Assembly (NCBI RefSeq): GCF_004358185.1 | Contig: NZ_SMUV01000059.1 | Span: 1-64,000, forward strand | Length of the DNA stretch: 64,000 bases | Direction: 5' to 3' | Origin: Antarcticimicrobium luteum | GTDB taxonomy: Bacteria; Pseudomonadota; Alphaproteobacteria; Rhodobacterales; Rhodobacteraceae | Part shown: positions 53,749 through 62,423 of the stretch, piece after piece | How the letters are laid out: every line of letters begins with the position of its first letter | How positions within the stretch are numbered: position 1 is the first letter of the stretch | Program-made: the position numbers and the translations under genes | The notes under the pieces: model-generated | Database searches by the model: none | Told to the model about the DNA's origin: nothing | Seen by the model: only the letters and a program-made list of their open reading frames with translations

Positions 53749-54929
53749 GGCTTGACGAACATCTTTCTGGGGCGGTCGCAGAAGGTCTCGGCCGGACCCT
53801 CGTCGCGGATCAGGATGCTCTCGGTGATCTCCAGCCCCCAGTCGAACATCCACAGCCCCGGCATGAAATGAAAGGTCATCCCCGGCTCCAGCACGGTCTC
53901 GTCCTCGGCCCGCAGCGAGATGGTGCGCTCGCCCCAGTCGGGCGGATAGCTCAGCCCGATCGGATAGCCGCAGCGCGCGCCGCGTTCGATCCCGGCCCGC
54001 TCCAGCGGCTCGGCCAGCGCATTGGCGATGTCACAGGCGCGGTTGCCCGGCCGCGCCGCCTCCAACCCGGCCTCCAGCCCCTCGATCAGCGCCGCCTCGG
54101 CCCGCAACAGGAAATCCGGCGGTGTGCCCAGAAAGATCGTGCGGCAGAACGGCGTGTGATACCGCCGGTAACAGCCCGAGACCTCGAAGAACGTCGCATG
54201 TCCGTTCTCGAACGGGCGCCCGTCCCAGGTCAGATGCGGCGCGGCGGCATCCGGCCCCGATGGCAGCAGCGGCACAATCGCCGGGTAATCGCCCCAGGCC
54301 CCCTCGACGCCGCGAATCGCATCGCGGAAGATCTCGGCAACCACCTCGTTCTTGGGAACGCCCGGCTCGACCCGCTCAAGCAGCCCGTCGACGATCTTTT
54401 CCGAAATCGCCGCCGCCTTGCGCATAAAGGCGATCTCCTCGCCCGATTTCACGCCGCGCTGCCAGTTCACCAGCCCGGTGGCATCGACCCAGAACACCTG
54501 CGACAGCGTGGTCGAGAGGGTCTCGAACGCCTTGGCGGAGAAATAGTAATTGTCCATCTCCAGCCCGACCCGGCCCTGTTCCAGCCCCAGCCCGGCCAGC
54601 CGCGCCGACAGATCCTGCATCGGGTGACGCTCGCTCGACTGCACGTAATTGTCGGCATAGCTCCAGATCCGGTCCTCCGGCATCCAGACCGTGCGCACCG
54701 CGCCGTTGGCGTCCTGGTTGCGGCCCCACCAGATCGGATCCTGATCCGGAAGGACGATCACCCCCTGGTGCACATAAAATGACCATCCGTCGTATCCGGT
54801 CAGCCAGGCCTGATTCGACGGATCGGTGACGAACAGCGCATCAAGGCCCCGTTCGGCCATCTCTCGGCGCGTCAAATTCAGCCGCCGCTGGTATTCTGCA
54901 CTGGAAAACGGCAGGTCAATCACACTCAT
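53745..54929 (-). CDS. M24-family hydrolase, ectoine hydrolase (DoeA/EutD)-like
   Basis: An M24 (pita-bread) family enzyme of 394 residues. DPSNQAWLTGYDGWSFYVHQ and WGRNQDANGAVRTVWM closely resemble DoeA, which opens the ectoine ring to N-acetyl-diaminobutyrate; creatinase and Xaa-Pro peptidases belong to the same fold. The C-terminal domain has GRPFENGHATFFEVSGCYRR and TFHFMPGLWMFDWGLEITES. ATG 54929 has GAGG six bases upstream. It is coupled to the ArgE-like gene. No ectABC, doeB or uehABC genes lie nearby, so the substrate is open. Confidence 0.77.
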   Translation of the reverse strand: MSVIDLPFSSAEYQRRLNLTRREMAERGLDALFVTDPSNQAWLTGYDGWSFYVHQGVIVLPDQDPIWWGRNQDANGAVRTVWMPEDRIWSYADNYVQSSERHPMQDLSARLAGLGLEQGRVGLEMDNYYFSAKAFETLSTTLSQVFWVDATGLVNWQRGVKSGEEIAFMRKAAAISEKIVDGLLERVEPGVPKNEVVAEIFRDAIRGVEGAWGDYPAIVPLLPSGPDAAAPHLTWDGRPFENGHATFFEVSGCYRRYHTPFCRTIFLGTPPDFLLRAEAALIEGLEAGLEAARPGNRACDIANALAEPLERAGIERGARCGYPIGLSYPPDWGERTISLRAEDETVLEPGMTFHFMPGLWMFDWGLEITESILIRDEGPAETFCDRPRKMFVKP

Positions 54930-55232
54930 TTCGCGCCTCGTGAATCTGTCATGGAACCGGCCCATATGGGCACAACGCGCCGCCCCCGCAAATTTTTTTT
55001 TGCCCAGTGCAGAGCGCGCGAAACGGCAATGTGCCCTGATTAAGAAAGCGGCGCCGCATCATGTTGTGGAGTCGGGTTTTTCACCCACTATAGAGGCCCT
55101 CCCGACCGCTTCCGAATAGGACCGATCGGGGCATTTTTTAGTAAACGGGTTGCGCTACGGGCGCTAACAGGCTTTATTTCCTTATAGAAAGCGGCGCAGA
55201 CCGCAGCATAACGATTACACGGGGAGCCACTC
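54930..55232. promoter_or_regulatory. Divergent control region, doeA-like / potA-like
   Basis: This 303-base AT-richer region holds no gene. On the plus strand CCCGACCG (55101-55108) and CGATCGGG (55123-55130) form a near-perfect stem followed by TTTTTT (55134-55139), a terminator-like structure with no upstream plus-strand gene. A -35/-10-like TTGCGC-N17-TTTATT (55150-55178) and TATAGA (55183) follow, 45-80 bases before the transporter start. A T-tract at 54990-55000 lies on the doeA side. Confidence 0.45.
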
Positions 55233-56333
<1,101 letters not shown>

Positions 56334-56384
56334 CGGCACGGATGTGCCGCAACCCCGGCAGACAGACCGGGGAGGAACAAGGAA

Positions 56385-56412
56385 ACGCGAAAACCACAAC
56401 GCGAAAACCACA
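56385..56412 (+). repeat. 14-bp tandem duplication before the binding-protein gene
   Basis: ACGCGAAAACCACA occurs twice in direct succession, 56385-56398 and 56399-56412, followed by the AAGGAGAG ribosome site. It is non-coding leader sequence and looks like a recent duplication. Confidence 0.75.
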
Positions 56413-56428
56413 AGGAGAGTCTTATATC

Positions 56429-57535
56429 ATGAAAACCAAGTTTATTGCTGCGCTGGCTGCCAGCACGGCGCTGCTCGCCCCGATGGCGATGGCCGAGGAA
56501 ATGGCCAATGACATGACCCTGGTCAGCTGGGGCGGTGCCTACCAGAAATCCCAGGTCAACGCCTATTCCGCGCCCTACATGGAAATGCACCCCGACGTTA
56601 AGGTCGTGTGGGACGAAAGCTCGAACGAGGCGGTGGCCAAGCTGCGCGCCATGAACGAGGCCGGCAACGTCACCTGGGATCTGGTCGATGTGGTCGCCGC
56701 CGATGCCATCCGCCTGTGCGACGAAGGCCTGGCGATGGAAATCGACCCCGACAAGGATCTGGCCGCGGCACCCGACGGCACCTCGGCCGCGGATGATTTC
56801 GGCGACCTGCTGGTGTCCGACTGCTTCATCCCGCAGATCGTCTATTCGACCACCTTCGGCTATCGCACCGACCTGGTCGGCGACACCCCGCCGGATGACA
56901 TCTGCGACGTGTTCGACCTCGAGGCCTACCCGGGCAAGCGCGCCCTGGAAAAGCGTCCGATCAACAACATGGAGTGGGCACTGCTCTGCGATGGCGTCGC
57001 CAAGGACGAGGTCTATGACGTGCTGGCCACCCCCGAGGGGCAGGAAAAGGCCCTCGCCAAGCTCGGCACCATCAAGGACAACGTGATCTGGTGGTCCGCC
57101 GGCGCCGACACGCCGCAGCTGCTCGCCGATGGCGAAGTGGTGATGGGCTCGACCTACAACGGTCGTCTGTTCTCGGTCATCGAAGAGCAGAAGCAGCCGG
57201 TCGCCATGCTGTGGGACGCGCAGGTGTTCGACCTGGACGGCTGGATCATTCCCGCCGGTCTGCCGGCCGACCGTCTGGCCAGGGTCAAGGACTTCCTGAT
57301 GTTCGCCACCGACACCCAGCGTCTGGCGGATCAGGCCAAGTATATCTCCTACGGCCCGGCCCGTGCCTCCTCGGCGCCGCTGGTTGGCCAACATGCCGAT
57401 CTGGGCATCGAGATGGCGCCGCACATGCCGACCGACCCCAACAACGCCAAGAACACGTTCCTCTATAACTACGAGTTCTGGGCAGACTACCGCGACGACA
57501 TCGACGCCAAGTTCCAGGCGTGGCTGGCCAAGTAA
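56429..57535 (+). CDS. ABC transporter substrate-binding protein, PotD-like
   Basis: A periplasmic binding protein of 368 residues. The signal peptide (KTKFIAALAASTALLAPMAMA) is followed by NDMTLVSWGGAYQKSQVNAY, as in the polyamine/iron-type cluster D proteins. DGEVVMGSTYNGRLFSV and GWIIPAGLPADRLARVKDF are family-like. AAGGAGAG lies nine bases before ATG 56429. It differs clearly from the PotF at 17149 and may bind another cationic compound. A pair of hairpins follows the stop. Confidence 0.88.
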   Translation: MKTKFIAALAASTALLAPMAMAEEMANDMTLVSWGGAYQKSQVNAYSAPYMEMHPDVKVVWDESSNEAVAKLRAMNEAGNVTWDLVDVVAADAIRLCDEGLAMEIDPDKDLAAAPDGTSAADDFGDLLVSDCFIPQIVYSTTFGYRTDLVGDTPPDDICDVFDLEAYPGKRALEKRPINNMEWALLCDGVAKDEVYDVLATPEGQEKALAKLGTIKDNVIWWSAGADTPQLLADGEVVMGSTYNGRLFSVIEEQKQPVAMLWDAQVFDLDGWIIPAGLPADRLARVKDFLMFATDTQRLADQAKYISYGPARASSAPLVGQHADLGIEMAPHMPTDPNNAKNTFLYNYEFWADYRDDIDAKFQAWLAK

Positions 57536-57556
57536 GGCCCTGTCGTAACGATTGAC

Positions 57557-57601
57557 GGATGGGCCCGGACGCCGGGCCCATCCCCCCGCTCTGCCGGGGG
57601 G
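57557..57601 (+). terminator. Tandem hairpins after the binding-protein gene
   Basis: GGATGGGCCCGG (57557-57568) pairs perfectly with CCGGGCCCATCC (57572-57583), and CCCCCCG (57582-57588) with CGGGGGG (57595-57601). They overlap by two bases, so they are alternatives or stack. There is no T-run after them. As after potF, they probably stabilise the binding-protein mRNA or end most transcripts before the permeases. Confidence 0.6.
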
Positions 57602-57721
57602 CTCTGCCCAGAGTGGCGGCACTGATCCCCGCAGGACAATCGCCCCGACCGAATACTCCGGGGCACGGAACTTGAACGCCGCGCGGCCGGCAGCGCCATC
57701 ATCGTGGCGGAGGGCACAGAC

Positions 57722-59374
57722 ATGAGCGATCTCAAGAGCACCGGTCCCCAGACGGCCGACGCACCCACCCCCGAAGACGCGCTGCACGAGGCCGCCGCAT
57801 ACGCCGCGCGGGAGCAGGTGCACGCTCCCGGCGGTCCGGCCGACGGCCCGGTTCTGGCCGCCGACGGCACCCCGCTCAAACGCAGCCTGAACCGCGCCCT
57901 CAGGCGGCAGAAAATGCGCGCCCTGGCTCTGATCGCGCCGCTGCTGATCTTTGTGCTGCTGACCTTCATCGCGCCGATCGCCGACATGCTGTTCCGCTCG
58001 GTCGAGAACCAGATCGTGTCCGAAACGCTGCCCGAAACCGTCGTCGCACTGGCCGACTGGGATTCCGAGGCGGGCGCGCCGCCCGCCGAACCGGTGTTCG
58101 CGGCACTCTACGTCGATCTCTTCTTCGCCGAGGCGCAAAAACTGCACACCCGACTCGGCACTCGCCTGAACTACGAGAAAACCGGCGTGTCGTCGCTGTT
58201 CCGCAAGACCGGCCGCCGCGTCGGCCGCTTCGACACCGATACCTATACCGACCAGATCACCGCGCTCGACCCGGGCTGGGCGGAACCGGCGACTTGGGTG
58301 GCGATGATGCAAAACAACGGCAACCGCGCCGCGCTGCCGCTGACCGCCCGCGCCTGGGATCGCTGGACCGCCTACCTCGCGTCCGAGGGTGACGATCCCG
58401 CGAAAGAGGATATCGAGGATGTCCTCTTCACCACGCTCTACCTCGACCTGGTTGCAACCGGCGGCAGCGGCGCCGCCGACGCCCGCATCGCCCAGGCCGC
58501 CGCCGCGGTTGGCGGGTTTGAAACCGTCACCCTGTCGGAACAGTTCGCCGCTGCCGACAAGGACTGGCTGGACCCCGAGGTCTGGGGCACGATCAAGGCC
58601 TTTGCGCCGAATTATACCGCCGGCTATTTCCTGAACTCCGTGGACATGCAGAAAACCCCCCACGGCATCGAGGCGCGGCCCGAGAACCAGCAGATCTACA
58701 TGATGCTGTTCAAGCGGACCATCTTCATGTCGATCATGATCACGCTGTCCTGCATCCTGCTGGGCTATCCCGTGGCCTGGATCCTGGCCAACCTGCCGAC
58801 GCGCACGGCCAACCTGCTGATGATCCTGGTGCTGCTGCCGTTCTGGACCTCGCTGCTGGTGCGGACCTCGGCCTGGAAGGTGATGCTGCAACAACAGGGC
58901 GTGATCAACGACACGCTGGTCTGGCTCGGCATCGTGGCCGACGATTCGCGCCTGGTGATGATCAACAACCAGTTCGGCACCATCGTGGCGATGACGCATA
59001 TCCTGCTGCCGTTCATGATCCTGCCGCTCTATTCGGTGATGCAGACGATCCAGCCGACCTATCTGCGGGCGGCAAAATCGCTGGGCGCGACCAACTGGAC
59101 CGCCTTCTGGCGGGTCTATTTCCCGCAAAGCGTGCCGGGGATCGGCGCGGGCTCGATCCTCGTCTTCATCCTGTCGATCGGCTATTACATCACGCCCGAG
59201 ATTGTCGGCGGCACCACCGGGACATTCATCTCGAACCGGATCGCCTATCACATCTCGTCCTCGCTCAACTGGGGGCTGGCCGCCGCGCTCGGCTCGATCC
59301 TGCTGGCGGTCGTGATGCTGCTCTACTGGGTCTACGACAAGATCGTCGGCATCGATAACGTGAAGCTGGGGTAG
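57722..59374 (+). CDS. PotB-like permease with a large extracytoplasmic insertion
   Basis: A 550-residue permease. One membrane segment (LALIAPLLIFVLLTFIAPIA, about residues 70-90) is followed by about 230 residues without membrane character, rich in charged and Ala residues, then the usual permease core from TIFMSIMITLSCILLGYPVA. The EAA loop is YLRAAKSLGATNWTAFWRVY. A standard PotB has about 285 residues, so the insert nearly doubles it. The insert should lie in the periplasm between the first two helices. GGAGGG lies seven bases before ATG 57722. Confidence 0.87.
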   Translation: MSDLKSTGPQTADAPTPEDALHEAAAYAAREQVHAPGGPADGPVLAADGTPLKRSLNRALRRQKMRALALIAPLLIFVLLTFIAPIADMLFRSVENQIVSETLPETVVALADWDSEAGAPPAEPVFAALYVDLFFAEAQKLHTRLGTRLNYEKTGVSSLFRKTGRRVGRFDTDTYTDQITALDPGWAEPATWVAMMQNNGNRAALPLTARAWDRWTAYLASEGDDPAKEDIEDVLFTTLYLDLVATGGSGAADARIAQAAAAVGGFETVTLSEQFAAADKDWLDPEVWGTIKAFAPNYTAGYFLNSVDMQKTPHGIEARPENQQIYMMLFKRTIFMSIMITLSCILLGYPVAWILANLPTRTANLLMILVLLPFWTSLLVRTSAWKVMLQQQGVINDTLVWLGIVADDSRLVMINNQFGTIVAMTHILLPFMILPLYSVMQTIQPTYLRAAKSLGATNWTAFWRVYFPQSVPGIGAGSILVFILSIGYYITPEIVGGTTGTFISNRIAYHISSSLNWGLAAALGSILLAVVMLLYWVYDKIVGIDNVKLG

Positions 59375-59450
59375 CGCGATGAATACCAAGATCGAAACCT
59401 GCCCCCGCCCCGCCGCCTCGGCCGGCGCCTTCGGAAAGGGAGACTGAGAC

Positions 59451-60629
59451 GTGGCTGCACTGACCCCGATATACCGCACACCCGTCACCTTCTACGTGCC
59501 GGTGGTCGCCGCCGCCGGCGCCCTTGCCGGGCTCTTCGTCGGCACCGCCCAGGGCAGTGGCCTGCTGGGCATCGTTGCCGGCGCGGCGCTGATGGCGGCG
59601 CTGGCACTGGCCGTCACCCGTGTGATCGAAAGCGAAAAGGCGACGCGCTGGGGGATGGCCGCGCTGTTCGTGGCCGGCGGCTGGCTGATCGGCGGCGCGC
59701 CCGGGCTGATCCTGGGCGCGGGCTTCGGCTGGTTCTTCGGCTGGTTCACCTTCTGGCTCTACGAGGGGCGCTACCGGGCCAAGCTGCCGACCTATCTGAC
59801 CCCGGGTCAGGTGCTGTGGCACTTCACGTTCCGGGTGATCTGCGGTGCGATCCTGGTGTTCCTCATCACCCCGATCCTGGTGGTGATGCCGCTCAGCTTC
59901 AACGCCGAGAACTTCTTCACCTTCACCCCCGAGATGCTGCGGCTCGACCCGGCCGGCTACTCGCTCAAGCACTACCGCGATTTCTTCACCAATGACGATT
60001 GGCAGCAGGCGCTGCGCAACTCGGTGATGATCGCGCCGGTGGCGACCCTGCTGTCGGTCAGCTTCGGAACCCTGGCCGCGATCGGGCTCAGCGCCGAACA
60101 TGTGCCGTTCCGTCGTCCGATCATGGCGATCCTGATCTCGCCGATGATCGTGCCGCTGATCATCTCGGCGGCGGGGATGTATTTCTTCTATTCGCGCATC
60201 GGGCTTCAGGGCACCTATTTCGGCGTGGTGCTGGCCCATGCGGCGCTCGGAATTCCCTTTGTCATCATCACCGTGACCGCGACGCTGGTGGGCTTCGACC
60301 GTTCGCTGACCCGGGCGGCGGCCAACATGGGCGCGGATCCGGTCACCACCTTCTTCCGGGTGCAGATGCCGCTGATCCTGCCCGGCGTGATCTCCGGCGG
60401 GCTCTTCGCCTTCATCACCTCCTTCGACGAGGTGGTCGTGGTGCTCTTCGTCGGCTCGGCCGGGCAAAAGACGCTGCCCTGGCAGATGTTCACGGGCCTG
60501 CGCGAACAGATCAGCCCGACGATCCTCGCGGTGGCGACGATCCTGGTGGGCATCTCGATCTGCCTGCTCACCGTGGTCGAGATGCTGCGCCGCCGCTCCG
60601 AACGCCTGCGCGGGATGTCCCCGGGCTGA
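59451..60629 (+). CDS. PotC-like permease with extra N-terminal membrane segments
   Basis: A 392-residue permease beginning GTG 59451, with GGGAG eight bases upstream. The first 110 residues carry three or four additional hydrophobic segments (e.g. VPVVAAAGALAGLFVGTA, GMAALFVAGGWLIGG), then the PotC-type core begins at FRVICGAILVFLITPILVVM. The EAA loop is RAAANMGADPVTTFFRVQMP. It ends the operon and a terminator-like hairpin follows. The N-terminal part may interact with the enlarged partner permease; this is inference. Confidence 0.87.
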   Translation: MAALTPIYRTPVTFYVPVVAAAGALAGLFVGTAQGSGLLGIVAGAALMAALALAVTRVIESEKATRWGMAALFVAGGWLIGGAPGLILGAGFGWFFGWFTFWLYEGRYRAKLPTYLTPGQVLWHFTFRVICGAILVFLITPILVVMPLSFNAENFFTFTPEMLRLDPAGYSLKHYRDFFTNDDWQQALRNSVMIAPVATLLSVSFGTLAAIGLSAEHVPFRRPIMAILISPMIVPLIISAAGMYFFYSRIGLQGTYFGVVLAHAALGIPFVIITVTATLVGFDRSLTRAAANMGADPVTTFFRVQMPLILPGVISGGLFAFITSFDEVVVVLFVGSAGQKTLPWQMFTGLREQISPTILAVATILVGISICLLTVVEMLRRRSERLRGMSPG

Positions 60630-60653
60630 CGCCGGATACACGGACAAAGAAGG

Positions 60654-60690
60654 GCGCGCGCTGGTCCGGCAGGGAGCGGCGCGCGCTTTT
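60654..60690 (+). terminator. Terminator-like hairpin after the second permease
   Basis: GCGCGCGC (60654-60661) pairs with GCGCGCGC (60679-60686) around 17 bases, and TTTT follows. The loop is long, so strength is uncertain, but position at the operon end fits. Confidence 0.6.
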
Positions 60691-60700
60691 CCATTCACCG

Positions 60701-60720
60701 CAAATATCCTCGCCCGAGGC
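60701..60720 (-). repeat. Intergenic repeat copy 2 (AAATAT..GCCCGAGGC)
   Basis: AAATATCCTCGCCCGAGGC (60702-60720) matches 50142-50160 at 16 of 19 positions, in the same orientation, 10.5 kb apart, both in intergenic DNA just beyond gene ends. Confidence 0.5.
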
Positions 60721-60980
60721 CGCACCCCGCAGAGGCCGGCAAGCGACCGGTGGGCGGGTCACGATCGCGTGTGGATTAACCCTTTGGTGCGGCGATCTCG
60801 GGGCGCATGGCCGGTTTCGTACATTCGGGCGGAAAAACCCCCCATTCCGCTGCGCCAAAGGCCGGGCGGGGGTGGGTAGAGTGTACACAATCGCCGCGAA
60901 ACACCCCAACCCGGCGGCGCGAGTGGCGCAGATGCAGCCCCGACTCGGGCCGGATCCCGGGGTAAATGCCCCGCGCGCGC

Positions 60981-62315
60981 CTACCGCAACCGCTTCAGCA
61001 GGTCGAGCGAGGCATAGCCGTCCGGCAGCAACCCGCTCGCCGTCTGATAGGCGCGCACCGCCGCCATCGTCTTCGGTCCGATCCGCCCGTCGATCCCGGC
61101 GGTCTGATACCCCTTCGCGGTCAGCAGCCGCTGCATCTCCTTGCGCTCGGCAAGGGTCAGCACCCGGTCGCCGCGCGGCCACTCGGCCTGCACCGGCGCG
61201 CCACCCCTGATCCGGTCGGCCAGATGGCCCACCCCGATCACATAGGCATCCGCCGGGTTGTAGCGTTCGATCACCCGGAAATTGTCGAACACCATGAACG
61301 CCGCGCCATGCCCCCCGGCGGGCAGCAGGATCGCGGCCGCGCCATGGTCGGGGACCGACCGTCCCTCGACGTCCCGAACCCCCAGCCTCGCCCAGTCCGC
61401 GGCGGGCTTCTTGATCTGCCGCTGCGCCAGTTTGAAATCAAAATCTGGTGGCAGGCGCACCTCGATCCCCCAGGGCTGCCCCTTGATCCAGCCGAACCGC
61501 TTGAGATAGGCGGCGGTCGAGGCCAGTGCGTCGGTGGGGTCATCCGACCAGATGTCGCGCCGCCCGTCGCCGGTGAAATCCACCGCATACTCCAGATAAG
61601 AGGTCGGCATGAACTGGGTATGACCCATCGCGCCGGCCCAGCTTCCGGTCATGTTCTGCGGCGTGGTGTCGCCGCTTTGCAGGATGCGCAGCGCGGCGAT
61701 GAGCTGGCTCTCGAAAAACCTGGCCCGCCGCCCGTCAAAGGACAGCGTCGCCAGCGAGCGCACCAGGTTGTCCTTGCCGCGATGACTGCCATAGGCGGAC
61801 TCCAGCCCCCAGATCGCCAGCACGACCTCCTTGTCCACACCATAGCGTCGTTCGATCGCCTCCAGTGTCGCGCGGTTGTCCTCCAGGGCCTTGCGACCAT
61901 TGGCAATTCTGCTGTCCGAGGCGGCGCTTTCCAGATACTCCCAGATCGGTTTGGTGAACTCCGACTGGTTGCGGTCGCGGCGGATCACCTCGGCGTCGTA
62001 TTGCACCCCGGCAAAGGCCCGGTCGAGCACGTGGCGGCGGATGCCCTGCGCCGCCGCGCGATCCTTGAACGCGCCGATCCAGTTCTGAAAGCGGACGTTC
62101 GCGGCATGCTCGTTCACGGTGGGCATAACGGCCTCCCTGCGGACGGGGCGCGGGCTGGGCCGCAGCGATACCAGCACCGAGGAACTGGCCCGCTGCACGG
62201 TGTCCGATGCCACAGGGGGCCGGATCTCGGGGTGGGAGGATCGCATAACTGCCTCGGCCAAAACGGAATCCGCCCCAAACAGGGCCAGCCCCGCGGCACA
62301 TAACCAAACACGCAT
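60981..62315 (-). CDS. Lytic murein transglycosylase, MltB-like
   Basis: A peptidoglycan-cleaving enzyme. A signal peptide (RVWLCAAGLALFGADSVLA) is followed by an SLT-type domain: VVLAIWGLESAYGSHRGKDN contains the catalytic Glu, and WAGAMGHTQFMPTSYLEYA is the substrate-binding region. The C-terminal peptidoglycan-binding domain is at about 385-444 (RKEMQRLLTAKGYQTAGIDG). There is no lipobox cysteine, so it is soluble or periplasmic, not lipid anchored. It has 444 residues and lies 108 bases downstream of rnr. Confidence 0.92.
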   Translation of the reverse strand: MRVWLCAAGLALFGADSVLAEAVMRSSHPEIRPPVASDTVQRASSSVLVSLRPSPRPVRREAVMPTVNEHAANVRFQNWIGAFKDRAAAQGIRRHVLDRAFAGVQYDAEVIRRDRNQSEFTKPIWEYLESAASDSRIANGRKALEDNRATLEAIERRYGVDKEVVLAIWGLESAYGSHRGKDNLVRSLATLSFDGRRARFFESQLIAALRILQSGDTTPQNMTGSWAGAMGHTQFMPTSYLEYAVDFTGDGRRDIWSDDPTDALASTAAYLKRFGWIKGQPWGIEVRLPPDFDFKLAQRQIKKPAADWARLGVRDVEGRSVPDHGAAAILLPAGGHGAAFMVFDNFRVIERYNPADAYVIGVGHLADRIRGGAPVQAEWPRGDRVLTLAERKEMQRLLTAKGYQTAGIDGRIGPKTMAAVRAYQTASGLLPDGYASLDLLKRLR

Positions 62316-62423
62316 TTTTATTGTCCTGTTCGACTGCTCGACGCCGATTCTAGCGCGAAAACGGGTTTCGCGAAAGCTGGCTGTGGCGGTGGGGGCGGCG
62401 ACGGCAGGTTTGAGCCGGTCGCC

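Larger units (their letters stand above)
60630..60980. other. 351-base gap after the transporter operon
   Basis: The first part holds the terminator-like hairpin at 60654-60690 and the repeat at 60701. The rest has an 8-base palindrome GTGTACAC (60881-60888) but no recognisable gene, and it ends at the lytic transglycosylase stop. I see no convincing promoter. Confidence 0.4.

Noticed and set aside
60777-60782. CtrA half-site TTAACC
   Set aside because: A single half-site without the second half or a suitable downstream gene on that strand is not enough to call.
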